Source: Azolla caroliniana (lineage: Eukaryota; Polypodiophyta). Taken from it: a stretch of 64,000 nucleotides of DNA. Positions 45,301 through 60,049 of this stretch are shown piece by piece. How positions within the stretch are numbered: the first letter of the stretch is position 1; every line of letters begins with the position of its first letter. The notes beneath the pieces are model-generated. The model made no database searches. It was not told the DNA's origin and worked only from the letters and a program-made list of their open reading frames with translations. Position numbers and translations under genes: made by a program. Location of the stretch: assembly GCA_043228905.1 (NCBI GenBank), contig JBHGNT010000001.1, positions 28,520,001 to 28,584,000 on the forward strand. Reading direction: 5' to 3'.

Positions 45301-47946
45301 CAAAACAAAACACAAAGTTGTTGGGATCTTATTGCATTAATGTTGGTGCTAAAGTATGGCCTATGTAGGTAGTAGCCCGTGAAAACTTTGTATCACGTAG
45401 AGGACCACATGCAATGAATTGAAATTCACCAAAGTGACTACAAGCAAATAGAAAGGAGAACTTGTGGTTTAATAAAGATAATAGAGATCTTAGCATAGGG
45501 CCACACTCATTGATAATAATGCGGGAAAATGTTGATGACCTTTGAAAAATGTTCCAAAATAATCTTCTACCAACTTCATTTACTTAATAAATACAAATGT
45601 GTCATTGGGGCATAACGTGCACGAGCCAACCGTCAACCTAAAGGTGTGTAAACAATAAAAGGATTCAAACACAACCAAGCTATACCATTTTCACTTTGTA
45701 TCTTTGATGTCATTAGCCTCACGTTTAAAGGGCAAGCCTTGGGTTTTTATTATTAAATTAGCATGTCCACCTCAGTGATGATATCAACCAATATCCACCT
45801 CTACGTACCTAGGATCATCTTTGGATCTACTTTGTTACAACAAGTGTTCAAATTTGCCAACTTGATATGGATCCTTCGAGGCTTCACTTTTCTTACAAAT
45901 TACAAGTATATATTGTCAACCTTTTACGAAACACTTTTTCACATGTGATGCAATAGCACAATAGACCCAACTAAACATGTACATTTAAATCCCTTGAGAT
46001 ATAGAGACCATCTCATACCTCATATTTGCTATAGGAGAATTTGCCAAAACTTGCTTTAAATGATAATAAGTTGTGTACACGTATATAAGTCAAATTGGGA
46101 ATGATAAAAAAGAAAACTAGGTAAAAATTGTTAAACTTGAAATCCGTATGATGACTCTTAAACTCCAAATATTTAAAGATGTACCAAACTCCCGAAAATG
46201 AGCATCTTTATGAGATTGGTGGAGTAGATTCTTTACAAAATCGAATGTAAGCATGTGCTTAGTCGTAAAACATTGCTTCTGTAATATCTCTAGAAAGATC
46301 ATATTTACATATTGACATCTGATTTGAACACCTTTAATAATACATATTACGTGTTTCAAAGTTCGTGGACTATGAACTCACCATACACCATTTCAAGAAT
46401 TGTTCTAAAATCCCATTCTTTATTGGTGCATTACCTTGAACACCGTTTGCATTGCAAAAAAGTATCATGCATTATACACATATGACATTTATGCGTAGAT
46501 TTTCTTCATTATTTTATATGATGTATGGGTATTTGTGTCCAAATCTCTATGGTTTAGGTTCTTGTGCATTGTAATCTAGATAATGTATGATATTCAGCTT
46601 TGGAGTACCCAACAATTCATCAAAATTTTCATGCGTTGGTCCAATGATAGTTTCACATTGTACTTTGAACATTCATAGTTTATTGATGTAATTATACATA
46701 ACTCAGTACAATAGACATTTTTAAACAACTTCATTTTATAATTTATAAAAACAATTCAACTTCGTATAGATAATGGTTCACGGAATATGCAGAAATAGAT
46801 GTATCATGTAGTTTAGATGAAGAGGTGTATTGTGTAGTCACGTTGACCTTCTACATTATGTCGAACTTGATCCTATTCATACTAATTTTTAACTTAACAC
46901 AATGGGTGTTTGGATTCAAGATGGTATTTTATGCAATTGTCTTAAATCACATATAATTTGATTAATTAGATCAAGCTTTTCCAAATCACATATAGATAAC
47001 ATTGTTAAATTAGGCTACACTATTAAGGAAATGAAAAGTTGATGTCTTTCTTGTAATGCTTAATTTATTGCTTGCATATGGAGACAGAGGAGATCACATG
47101 ACATATAATTCAATAAAAGGAATGTGACGTGGTATTGCAAGAGGCAAATGTGTGATGATGTGAAGACTGGGGGGCCCAAGTTTATGGGTTCATGGCCTAG
47201 TGTCTCCCATACTTGAGTTGGTTTGCGTCAAACTCATGGGACCATGAGATTATAAAATACGAGTTGTTCATGTTGAGTTCATGGTTGTGTCGAACTTGTG
47301 GGGGACCATGTGATCATATAAACCCATGATTTAATTAAAAAAAGAACGTGGTACTGTTTTGAGAAAGCAATAAGTGATCATGGAAATTGGAAGATTTCGC
47401 AACCTTCACAATGTAGGATTTCAATCTATCGAGGGTTGTTAATTGACCAATCTATATATGACAAGCGTGAGCTATGGCGTAAACCCAGGTCAATGTTCAA
47501 ATGACAAATAGAGAGCTCGATACAACACAAACCTACAAAGAGGGAAAGGGCCCATGCAACATGTAGATAAACTAGCGGAGTGATGTTCATGAAAAAGTTG
47601 CTCTCATTCACTAAAAAGTTGAGCAAACACTTGGACTCGGTGATTAGGAATATTTATAAAGGGAAAATATATCCGAAACAAATATGTAAACGCTTTCCTA
47701 ACTCATTATAAATGTCTTCTTGTTTTCCTTTTTTGTTATTTCATCTATTCTCGCACAATGATTTTCATATATTTTTCACACTAAATCCGTGTGTTCTTTC
47801 TTGTAACTTCCTCTAATCTCATATTTAAATTACTTATAAAATATGCTTGGCTTCCTATAAATATCTCATAATAATTATTGCATGCACAAAAGAGGGAAAA
47901 GTTGGTTGATTATTGAACCTTTTTTATTTTTACAAAGCATTCAAGC

Positions 47947-48163
47947 TACGTCCAAGTTTAGGGAAGGAGTAGGTGAATGGCTCGATCATCAAGGACTCGT
48001 TGATGATATCCATATTTCTACCCAATTCTTGATAAGGAGACAACATCTAAGTCTTGATATGGAACATTCACGGTACGTCCGAGTTTAGGGAAGGAGTAGG
48101 TGAATGGATCAATTATCAAGGACTCGTCGATGATATCCATATTTCTACCCAAGTCTTGATAAG
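47947..48163. repeat. Direct repeat, about 90-bp units 127 bp apart
   Basis: The block beginning TACGTCCAAGTTTAGGGAAGG (47947) recurs at 48074 with a handful of substitutions, through a GATGATATCCATATTTC core to CTTGATAAG. About 35 bp of unrelated sequence lies between the units. Confidence 0.9.
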
Positions 48164-51100
48164 AGGAGGAGTGAGCTAAGAGAGGACGTAAGTATTGCCA
48201 GCAACATCTAAGTTTCAAAAGGATATGACTTGTACACATAAATGATGCACCCAGAATGGTGAACATCATGAAATCGGACTTCTATTTTTTCGGTTCTGTT
48301 TTGAAGTACTAACACTACAAAATCATGACCTATTTATTATTCTCAATGAAACTTGAAAGAGACAGAAGGGGGGAGAGTGTGAGTGTGTGTGCGCGCGATT
48401 ATGAGATATGATATATATGTGGGTTTGTGTGTCTATATGATATGTGCCATTGGAATCCGCGGAGACGAATAATTTTGTTAAGCGAGTATCTTTAGATTTT
48501 ACGAGATCTTCACAATTAAAGACCTCTTCTCTTTTGTGTGTTCAAATCCCCCTCTTTTCTTTTTTTTCAAACATTTTTTTGGTTCCATTGTCTTTTTCTT
48601 TTGTGTTATGTGCTTCTTGTTTTCCTTCTCTTAATTTTTCCGTTTGTTGTTGGTTTTTTTACCTTGTTGCACACGTGATCTTATCGTGTAAGTAGATATT
48701 CTGACTCCAATGTTTTATGGGTATCACACATGACATGAGATCAGTAAATAGCATGGATGAGGTTATTTAAGTGCTTGAGCTTTTCTGCATTTTGAATAAA
48801 AATGACATCACTCAATAACAATAATAAAATCCGTATGTCAAGATCTCAATCATATGTACCTCAAAGCTTCAAAGATAAGAAAAGAGCCGAAACACATTGT
48901 CAAGGGATCACAAGTTTTGTTTCCAACCTACTTATTACCATTATGATAGTTATGAATTTTTGTTCGCATAATGTCAATTCACAACAATGTTTGGCCCTTT
49001 GCACAAACACGGTGCTCACAAGTTTTTGAAATGAACCTACTTATTACCATAGCAGTTATGGAATATGTTCACGTTATGTTGGCTCTTTACTTTGAAATAG
49101 GCGTCATAAATGCGAGCATAGTATTCCACTCACCTTCACCACAAACCATTGACCACTACCTCTCCGAATACGAATGGTTACTCCATTTTAATACATGTAA
49201 TGTTATGAATAATTGTAGGCAACATTTTCCTATACACAAGATGGGAGTGATGTTGTGGGAAGTTTGGTGCTCAAAATGTTTATGACAACACTCTTTTGTC
49301 GCAAACCTTTCATGCTATCAAATTGAAGAGGAAATCCACTCATTATGTATATTTTTTATAGATTGAAATGATTGCATTGCAAAGCTTCTCTCTTGTCATT
49401 TATACATTCATATTGTCTTGTCCCATCGATGCATTGATTGGTTTGATATTATTGTTTAGCATGGACCTTGATATAGAATGACAAGCTTACATTGCGTACA
49501 ATTACATGCTATATGCTAGTGATATTGGGGTAGAATGCACATGACATTGATTCGAAGTACACCTTTCCCCTTTCCCATAATCTTTATCGATTGAACACAA
49601 AAAGAAAGGTGTGGATACTCCTCTCTCGGTCAAATCATGAAAACCATAACCAAAAAAGATGGTCATGGGCTATTTATGGCATTTTGAGCTAGAATCGTAG
49701 AAGGATGGGTTGAATCCTTCTCGTTTAAGAGAAACAGGGTAAAAGCTTGATGTATCATGAATATTTGATGTTGGGGTGATACCTTGTTTGAGGTCTTCAA
49801 TGCAATCAAATTCCTTCTTTCCAAGAAAGGTATGGTACACGTTTGGAGATAATACAAAGATGCTTTTGGAGGGAAAGAGACATTGAAGGGGCATGCTAAG
49901 CCTTGAAATATATGTCAACGCTTATATCACTAGGAGATTGACATAGAACACATGCCATTGGCCTAAAAATATTCTTGTAACAAAGATCCTTGAACTTAAT
50001 ATGATTAGGCCATTCCGACACAAAATATATGCAGAGCTTCAAATCAATGTTGTTTGTTAACAAACACACTGACCTTCTTTATTTTCGTTCTACTTACAAG
50101 GACATACATCAAGCCATGCTACCAAGATCCCTATACAATCAAACACAACAAATTAATTTTGTTATAAATGCATCAGTTCATGAGTTTCAAGTTTTTGATG
50201 TATGAGTTTATACTATCATAGATCTTATGGCATATGCATTGTATCAACATAGAAAACCGTTATTTGAGACTTTTATGGGAAACAATTAGAAAATGATTCA
50301 TGTGAATTTAAGCCTTCCCTCATCCTAAAAGCTTGTTAAAAGAATATGTATGCAACATTCCCATTAAAAGAACTCACTTATCTTTTCTCCTCACTATTTA
50401 ATTCACATGAGTAAGCAACAGATTTATATATATTGTTGAAAGTGTTGATTATAATATTATGATAAGACGTCACAAGAGTTGAGGGGGATGTATAATGTAT
50501 TTATACATGTGACACATACGACGTATAAAGCAGGCTACCCCAACAACCTTCCCTAGAAACCAAAGCTTACATCTACGATTCTACTGTGAAGCTTTTCCTA
50601 CTCGTAAACTCATGCCTTGCCCTAGAAACTCGTCCATGTGAAGTGGAGATGTGTTCTCATCCACTTCCATCACTTACCTAAAATGTGGAGCAAGGGGAAT
50701 TTTTTCTTTCCTATGGACCAAAGCACAAGTTTAGAATTTTTGCAAGGATTTCAGCCCAAAAAAGTTGGACCCAATGAATCTAAGGAAAGAATTTCACATG
50801 TCTCGTGTTGAATTGAATACTTTGATGTTCTTTCAGAGAAATATGAGTGGGAAGTGAAAGTACTATATGATGGCCAAAGTGGTGACAATTGCTTTAAAGT
50901 GATAATACACAAATGCAATGAGAAAGTTGCCATTTAAATGTTATGCCTAGGTCACTTCCATCATATACAATAACTTTCCGAGTAGGTGAAAGTTCCAACT
51001 CAATGGAGACACAAGAAATTAGACCAATAAATAGTTCAAAACCTCAAATTGCATTAAAAACCCCAGGCAATCACCACAAAATCCCATTTAACTTACCCAA

Positions 51101-54011
51101 CAAAATAGTACAATTACTTTTGACAATAGCTTCATGATAAGTCAGGTTCACTCAAACAAATTTAGTACTATTAATTTTGGCAATAATTTAATATTTTTGA
51201 CTAATTGTCTTCACCTAGAACTTGATTGCAATTTGCATACAATGTACATTGTTAAAATTCTAAATTGTCAAACTTCTCTAGATGATCAAATGCATCGATA
51301 CAGTTGTGTCAATGAAACATTCATGAGTAAAAACCAACCCAACCATGATATGTACATATATACAATACATAGAGGACATGCTTTTGCATTTCTTCTCCAT
51401 TTTTTGTGTTTCTTTAAGACAACATCATGAATTGGTAAACAATAACTTTGTGGTGATGCTTACTCTATTTTATAGGACATATAATAAGGCAACACTTTCA
51501 TGTTGTTAATATTATATTCATGTTTGATAATTAGAGGTACTAGATATCTCAAAGCTTTCTCATTTATCAATTTGCTCATATTTTAGTCGAATATTTCTTA
51601 AAGATTGTTGTTGGGTTTGTTCATGATGTTTGAGTATGATTACTGAAAGATGTGACGTGTATAAGATTAATTGTGGGGTTTCTAGATATAGGTTGAGTCC
51701 AAGAATTATGGTGAAGTGTCGACTATTTATTAGAAGCTAAACAAATCAAGTCTCAACATATTTTTGAGTGTTGGATGTTTGAGGTGGTTTCTGGTATTGA
51801 CCTTTTGATGTGGTTGTTAATATTGTTCATCTTTGAGTATAATTGTTAGTATTAGATATTTCAAATGTAGTTGAGATTGTTTGCATTATGTAGAGCTAGA
51901 AGGCATAATGGACTTGATAGTGGAGTAACCTGGAGCACCATGAGAATGGTCATGAGGTCATGAGAATGGTCATGACTTGATAGGGAAAGGCACTAATGAC
52001 AATGCCAGTATGTTGTGATGAGAATGGTCATGAGGTCTTCAGGTATGAGATCGAGGGTGAGTGACAACAACCATTAGGTATTCGGCTATGAAATTGACGG
52101 TCATGATGTCAAATCATTACGACTTATGCATTTAGTGGTATATATTGTGGTTGTCATCATACTTCAATCGACGACCTCTCATCGTGTATGATGTAGGAAT
52201 GATTTTCCAAGTGTGATACTAGGTGGATGTAGGTCTATATTCTATAATTCCATCTTGTCCATCGAGGATGTTCCTTCAATGTAAAATAACAAACTATAAT
52301 AAGTTGAGTGTGTAATTCTAAATATATAGATATAATGTGTAAACGTCATTAGAGAGATAGGTTTACAAAATGGGAATATCTCATAGACTCTATTACATTA
52401 GTGGTGTTACGAAATGTGAACATTCAAGATAATATAATATAGCTCACATTGAGTATATCACGTGATATGCTTGTGTTCTTGTCATTATTTTTCTCTTTAA
52501 TATATTAGTAATCTTTAGATTTAGAATGCATTATGAGCTTATGTAAATCTAGAGAAAGATATGGAGAGATTCTTCACCTCTCAATAAAATATTGTTATCC
52601 TGATTGTATTTACTACAAGTCATCTTCTTACTACATATGGCTTGGTAATTGTTTCAATGGATATGTTCATTAATTTAGTCATTCAAGCTCTGGTTTCAAA
52701 CCACTCTTTGACAATTAATCATTTTCTAAGAAGAGAATTAGCTTTAGATGTTACAAGTTGAACAAGTTGTTGCTTCTTTACATTTGGCATTTTAATACGG
52801 CGTGAAAATGATTTACAATATTGGACATAGTTTTTAATCATCTAGGATTTTCAAATCTTTAAATAAAACAAATGAGAATGAATAACACGTAAAAACATCT
52901 CAACATGAAAATAAAAAGCGTAGATTCAAGTTAACTTTCAAAGTACGAAACCTATATATTTGCGTAAGAAGACAATGATTTTATCCAAGGATACACTACA
53001 AAGATAAAATGTTCAAGTTGATTTGGATCCTTATACTACAAGTACACCATTTTAATCTTTGTATAAAGCAAACCTAAGTTCTATCATATGTCCTTTTAAG
53101 AACAGGCAAATCATCTTAATGCCACTCAAGTCTATGGAAATTCCTAACCAAACTCTGAGGATGCCATAAAATAATGTCCATATGGCACAAACTAAAGACT
53201 TGGGATATGCAACCAAAGATAACACGTTGAAATTGAAATGAACAAGCCCATAATATAGAAAACATTTTGTTACACTTCTTCTATATCATGCAACACGACC
53301 AATATTAGTCTTAAGACCCCAAGTTTTTGTTCTTTACCATTTGAGTATACATTTATGTTTGAGAGATACTGAGCAATGTTCAAGGGCGACGTTTGCACAT
53401 CTATGATATTATTGCAAAAAGTCACAGAGGTTTGATATAATAGATGAAGCAATATTTGAGAAGGGGACAAATACCTTTTTGTCATTTCTAATTGTGTTAC
53501 ATTGAACACACATCTTCCATCCGGCTATATTTCTATCTCCCTACCTACCGAGGTCATGTTGCAAGCTTGGATCGCAGGTAAGAGTAGTTGTAAATCACTC
53601 TTAAGCTACTAACTATAGTGGTGTGGACCTAAATGAACTCCGCCGTCTTACCTCTCCTACAATGGTTAAATTAATTAAAGTAATAGTGTACTTGGCTTTA
53701 GGACTTAATTGATACACTTGAACAATATAAGTAAAAACATACACTTGAACAATTGGCAGGGGATGGGGGACTTCTGGTAAATGTGGAAAACTATAGAGGG
53801 GAATGCTTTTGAAATCCACAAAGTGCGTGGTAAAATCTACGAAGGGTTGAATTTGCAAATTTGGAAGACCACAATGTGCTATGTTTCTCTTGAGTAAAGA
53901 AACCCCTTTCGATTCTAGGTATGAAATGGCCTCTATTAGAGGATCCCACACAATTGACCGAGTTTTTTTTTAAAGCTTTGGTGTGCTCACTTTGTTAGAT
54001 ATATGTATACA

Positions 54012-54043
54012 TATACATACATACATACATACATACATATCGG
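54012..54043. repeat. CATA microsatellite
   Basis: Eight CATA units, similar to the array at 7988-8063. Confidence 0.95.
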
Positions 54044-55389
54044 AACTACATTCATTAATGTCTTTATTTGAAACCCTCCTACAAAGCGAAGTAATTATTT
54101 GGGGGCTTTTTCCAAATGTGGCAGCTATGCATAGGAGGCGGTATCGGATTCAAATGAGGGTGACGAGCCTTTAAACTTTGCTTCTATTCATACACAATTG
54201 ATGATACCGAGTTAACTACTACTAGTGAGTGATCTTCGACTCAATTTGCGAGGTTTTTGTTGAAGAAGGTTAAATTTGTAAATTTGGAAAATTATAGAGA
54301 GTCTTTTCGGTCTGTTCTTGTTTTGATGTACTGCTACTGGTCTGGTCTGATTACAACATGGTGACAGAAGAAAACAGGTGCGTTTCTAGAAACAATAGTG
54401 AAAGGATTTCTTCCCTGGTTTTGGGTTCTAACATGGACACCAACCAAAAGGTTCTACAGAATTAACAGTATGAAATGGTGACAGAGAAGATATGGAACTT
54501 TTAGAGCTTCACAAGGCTTTGTTGGGTTGTGGAGATTCAGATTTAGGACCAGGATCATGATCGGAAAATTTTGTTGAATATTCATCAACCAGCATGGAAG
54601 CTTCTATGACATATTCCTTGATGCACGGAAGTGGCTGAAAGACAAAATTAGGGAATGTTTCAATACAAAGACTTGCTTCAGTGGTGATATTATAAAATGG
54701 ATTTGTTCATAGAGAAAAATGGTTCAAAGAGAAGCTTAGAAAATGGACCGACTCATGAAAATGCTGAAAATTGCAATCTATGTCATGTAAGTGACGCCTT
54801 TTCAATGCCAAGCTCATTGACTCAGAGACAAGATGGCTCAAAGACAAGATTGGAGAATGGATTGACTCCTGGAAATGGATCTATTTCACTCATAAACATG
54901 GAGTGAGTCATAGAAAGAGTGCTTCATCTCCACGCTTATCAAACAGATTGACTCACAGAAATACTAAAGTTTGCAACTTTACCAATGTCTTTTTAGCTCA
55001 TGGAGAAAATAGTAACTTTTCAATGCCATTTGAAAGATCCGAGTGTCTTTTTGCAACTTTACCGATGTCTTTTTAGCTCATGAAGAAGATGAAGAATAAG
55101 GGGTTAGTAAGTTAGATGTATATAAGAAAAAGAAAATACATGATGAATGTGCGTATGTAGAAACATATGTAGAGAGAAATCCTTTGACAATGCCACATAA
55201 GAATAGCAAGGTCATTGTTTCCACCATAGTCACAGTATCATCTTCATCATCTTATCCTTTTGGAGATGAGGAATCTCTCTCTTCACTGAGTGATCATATA
55301 TCCTCATCTAAGTAACCATAAAAACCCCGACAACAGTTCAGAATCCTACAATATTCAAACATCCTTCGAAAGGAATTAGAGCTTTTGAA

Positions 55390-56400
55390 AGTGTATATGT
55401 TTTTGAGATCTTTTCCTTAACCCTTTTAACTTGTAAAGATTCCAAGAATGTTTGTGCTTCGAGATGCCAAACTGTCTGATGTACACATTGCATCTGACTC
55501 TTTCTTCAAATAACGTGAAAGCGTTTGGATACATCAGCGAGAATAGAATCACAAAGCATCAGAGATTGTTTGAGGTGCGGGGACAAGATGTGATTATGTG
55601 TTACCATACACGTTTTTGGCTTCCATTGTGCATTCATTGTCAAAACCCATATGTGGCATGTAGTGAAGAAAGACATGGAGACATTTCTTTTTGTGCATTT
55701 ATGTTGAACATCTAGAAATGAAATTGACACTGTTGCGGATCTAAGTCAATGTCTTGAATTATAAACACACACGCATTAATTTTAGATGTGTTGTGTGTCT
55801 TAGTAGTTAAAGGTATGTTTATGATGCCATGCATGAATATACTCATGGTAACCGGCAACCGTATTGTCACATGGCCGCCATACATGATAGGGTTCGACTT
55901 CTGAAAAATGTGGAAGGATATGTCTCATTTTCCATTCTCAGAATATTACGTGATAGATGTTAAATGGAAAGCGGCTATCTTAAACTTTCTTTCTGACAAT
56001 GTCATGGACATGGAGAAGATCAGAACTAAACTTACCTTTAGGAAAGAGCATTTACGTAAAAAACATGAATGTAGTAGAGATGAAGGAGGAGAGATTGGAG
56101 GGAAAGGGAATGGATGAAAAAATGTGGATGAATGCATGGTGTGTGGAATGAATGGTAGTTTGAAATGCTATGATGACTGCCCAGATGCTTATCATTCGAG
56201 ATGTGTCAGTAAATTGATGAAGAAATTAGCAGAATTGTATTGGTTGTGTTCAGAGTGCATGTGTAACGAGATTTCAAGAATCATCTCATCTCATCCAATG
56301 GAGTGACTGGTGGTATTGATCCATGTGAACTCAACTTCTTTGCATCATGTGGCTCCTTCTGGTGCAAGTTTTCAAATTTTTTTGTCTTCATGGGAAGATT
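55390..56400 (+). pseudogene. Relic of a DDT/WHIM/PHD-finger protein resembling PTM
   Basis: Pieces in order match plant PTM-type chromatin proteins: LKVYMFLRSF (about 55390), the EYYVIDVKWKAAILNFLSDN / VMDMEKIRTKL segment like the DDT-adjacent WHIM region (about 55940-56040), then a PHD finger from 56124 with Cys4-His-Cys3 spacing (DECMVCGMNGS, KCYDDC, AYHSRC, WLCSEC), and GIDPCELNFFASCG (about 56314) like the GID(P/L)YE motif that follows the finger. PTM proteins read histone marks; in Arabidopsis PTM was linked to plastid signalling. A TGA (56115-56117) interrupts the frame between the WHIM-like part and the PHD finger, a further shift follows the finger, and large parts are missing. An intact gene with unrecognised introns is not fully excluded. 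Confidence 0.68.
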
Positions 56401-59400
56401 ATATGAGAACGTACATTTATCTATTTGTCCTTATTCTCCAGAATTATTCCCAGATTTTTGCACAGTTCATATCAAATTCCATTTTTTTGGATTTTTTATT
56501 TTATTTGAAAATTGTATTATTTTCGTAGCTTCAAAAGATGAACCTTACTCATGAGCCTCTTCTTCTTGTACGCCAATTACTATAGGTTAGGTCATCCTGC
56601 AATGTCATCAGCGAATATCAATATGCATATATACATACATATAAAGTTATGTAATTCATACCATTGCACAATTTGAGACTTGCATGAAAATGCTTCCATG
56701 GAAGATGTTTGATTGTGAGGAGAATGCTCTTTTTTTGTCTAGTTAAAGTTCAGATGCAGCCTTTCAGATCCAAATATTGAAGAAACAAATAGCTTTAATA
56801 GTACAGACGATGATTATACAAACAAATATTATCCAAAATGATGTAGAAACAAGATTATGGTTGCAACAATCATGGGAACATGAAAACGTTTCTGGTGAAT
56901 AAGTATGTGTAAATGCTCTGGTGAATAAGTGGTTTTATATGATCAGGTAAAAGAAATTCCAACTTTTAACTACATCTCTCTTGCAGGTGGTGGGAAGAAG
57001 ATAGGTGGAGTAATCTATTTGGAAGCATTCGATATTCCGAGGAGAAAACAATTGCAATAATCGATCACACATATCTTTTGCCATTGTTTTATGTTCTTTT
57101 TCTTCTTTTAATCAATATCTAGAAATCTCATTGAATCGATATCTAGTTTAGTACATGTTTTTATGCATACATATGCCGTCTATTTCTTATCTCGTGTATA
57201 GTTTGATTTTTTTTCAGCATTTCTATCTTGGCCATTGGATTTTTCATCGACAGATAATAGAGTGTTCTTTATTACTGTCATTTTAGGTTGTCCTCACGAA
57301 ACCATCAGAGCTTCATAATTTTGAAACAATCTCAATATACATGTTTTTATGCATACATATGCTCTCTATTTCTTATCTCTTGTGTATAGTTTGATTTTTT
57401 TCTTTTCAGCGTTTCTCTATTGGCAATTGAACTTTTCATCAACAGATAATAGAGTGTGACTGTCATTTTAGGTTGTCTTCACGAAACCATTACAGCTTTG
57501 TAATTTTTTAAACAATCTCAATAGAAACCATTCTGCTCTACCCCCTGGAAAAACAAATTCACAGATTTTTATCCATTTTCATTGTTAAAAAGGTTCTCCA
57601 TGTGGATGCCTACATAGAATTGGGCAATTATATGAAATCATGTGAACAGAAACCAGTGTATTCTTCAAATAAGATAAGCAAAAAAGGGTTGTTGCAAGGT
57701 AACAAAACAAAAAGTAAATTCACCTTGTTTAACCATGTATAATGGCTCTTTCTTGACGAGCTGCCCCATCTGAGATGCTGTTGCAACACTTGGTAAGAAA
57801 ACTTCTTTTGTTTCTCTTTTTCTTCTTCATCCAAGATATATAAATGTGTATTTAGCTGCAGTTTGTTTATTCTCCTTATGATGGATGGAGCATAAGATTT
57901 CCTTCCCACATATTCACAAAAGTGTTGGGAAGTTGGATTGTGTGCACATGCTTGGGCATTGCAGGTCCGTTGGCAAAGCACAAGGGTGTGTTCCAAAACC
58001 AAGGACATGAAGAATGTTGATGCTTCTTGTGCTGAAAAGAAAGCATAAATGGATGAGTGTATTCTGAGATGTGATTATTTTTGTGTTTTTCCTTTTAACT
58101 AACTTTTTTTTTTGACTTGCTACTTTAGTTTATTGGCGATTGCAAGTTTCCGTGGACAATCGATCTCCCAGAAGTGATTGCAATTAAATGGCATCTGGTG
58201 CCAAAAGAAAAAGAGTCCATATTTGTGCTTATAGCTGAAGCTAGCTAGAGCTAGAACTTGAGTGATGCAACATTGAAGTGTTCTCATTATTTGGCCAAAT
58301 ACCACATATTTTTTGTGAATTCCCTGAAATTATGGAAACTTAAAACGCCATTTGTGTGATCCTTGGAGGATCAAACTCATATATGTGGCTAGATGTGAGT
58401 CAAAGAGCTATGTCTCCGCCATTCCTTTTTTGAAGTCCGAAGGATCACAAGAAGAGGGAAAGTAGTCTTCCTCTGACCTTTCGCCCTACAAGCATGCAAA
58501 TGCTTTTTCATTAACTGTCTCATAATGGTGAACTAGCTTATCCTGTTTTTGAGAGTAATGGTCACACCTTGGGATGTCGCCAAAGGCGTCTCTCCCATTA
58601 TTACATTGGAGTGCCCTAAGCAAGCAAGCATGGTTGTGGAAAGAAAGAGTCAATTTTTGCACTTAATACAGAAGTCAACGAGAACTCGATAGATGCAGTA
58701 TTTAGGTATATCTCATTCTTCATCCAAATGGCATATCAATTTTTTGTGAATTGTTTTGAAACCACAACAACTTTATCTGGTCTTATATTTTGAATATTCC
58801 ATTTCTTTGTTAAACTCAAATGTTGTAGGTTGTATTGTTCTATGAAGATACTAAACTCTAGGCCAATTAGATTCTTAAAATGTAGGAAACTACACTCGTT
58901 ATGACCATGGCATCCTTGAATCTTGATAAGAATGCCAAAGCATGTATATGATTCATAGAAGTATCAATTTTAATGTGACTATGAGCTTTTAACTATAATA
59001 ACTATTAGAGAATAATATAAAGGATGGAGATGGATTAAGAGTAACATGACATAATATATCTGAAGACTAAATAGTACATATTAGGGAGAAAATGAGCTTG
59101 TTGAAGCTTTACAACTTCAATGTACAAGCTCCATCATGTTTTCTTTATATAGGTGTTGGGTAGTTCGATCTTGAGACAAATCATGAAGTTGGCATAAGTC
59201 ATGATCCAATCAATGATATTAACTATGTAAGACCAAAATTTTGGGAGCTTGTAAAGAAAATCAATGAATCTCCTAGGTTTGTGATATTATCTTCTCTACT
59301 TTACTATGCATTCTTTGAGGACTCTAGTAGGTTGGTAATAGAGTATATTGACATGATGATGGAATTGTGACTTTTAGAGCCGAAACTCAAGAGGAAGATT

Positions 59401-60049
59401 TTCAACAAACTTTTACCATTGATATTTATACTTCATTGCCTTGAATGTGAGGGTTTAAAGGTTGCTTTACACCAACTTGCTATTGGGCCTACAATAGACA
59501 AATAAATAATCATTTATTGCATTTGGACTCAAACTTCTAAACACAAGCTTTCATTGGCAATAATGAAAACAAGTATAAACTTCCACAAACTAAGAGTAAT
59601 GATCCATGACATATTGCAGTTGGCATGTCAAAACCTTCATCATTATCTTCTATAGCAAGAAACTCAATCACGATAGATGTTGATGGGTGGGGGGTGGAGC
59701 CAAGATCAGCCCCACCCCCCTTCCAAGGGTGTTCGAATGTGAGAGGAGAGAGACACATAGAGAATGAGAGATAGGGAATTGATAGACATCAATATTGGTC
59801 ATCATATCTCACTCATCCACATAATTCTCTTTATCCCTTAGAATTGCATGATAGTTGTATCTTTAGCAAAAGTGGCCACACAATGGGTACTCCTTCCATA
59901 AGATATTTGTAGCCTAACTTTCTTGAAAGTGTGGGTTGCCACAATGTTTTTTTTCCCAAACAACATATCCTTCCATTAGTTTTAAAAAGGCAGATCAGAT
60001 ACAAAATACAAAATAGATGGAAAGGAAGCAACAATTCTTCCCAACCTGT
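56401..60049. other. Intergenic DNA with a tandem duplication
   Basis: No coding frame recognised. The main feature is a 186-bp tandem duplication at 57152-57523, listed separately. The frame at 57628-58008 (minus) carries no domain. At 59680-59735 a G-rich and a C-rich tract could pair as a hairpin (GGGTGGGG with CCCCACCC). Confidence 0.5.
57152..57523. repeat. Tandem duplication, 2 x about 186 bp
   Basis: Unit 1 starts TACATGTTTTTATGCATACAT at 57152 and unit 2 at 57338. Each contains TTTTCATCGACAG/TTTTCATCAACAG ATAATAGAGTGT, then TGTCATTTTAGGTTGTC and ACGAAACCAT, and ends CAATCTCAATA. They differ by point changes and several small indels, so the duplication is not very recent. No coding frame is conserved between the units. 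Confidence 0.9.

Larger units (their letters stand above)
42317..55389. other. Long intergenic region, no gene recognised
   Basis: Thirteen kilobases of AT-rich sequence without a convincing coding frame or transposon domain. It contains microsatellites, a direct repeat at 47947-48163, three imperfect copies of a short unit containing (C/G)TCAAAGA.AAG (about 54630, 54719 and 54833), and a repeated TTTGCAACTTTACC.ATGTC element (54971 and 55052). Frames of 60-106 codons here, such as 43406-43726, are at the length expected by chance. Confidence 0.5.
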
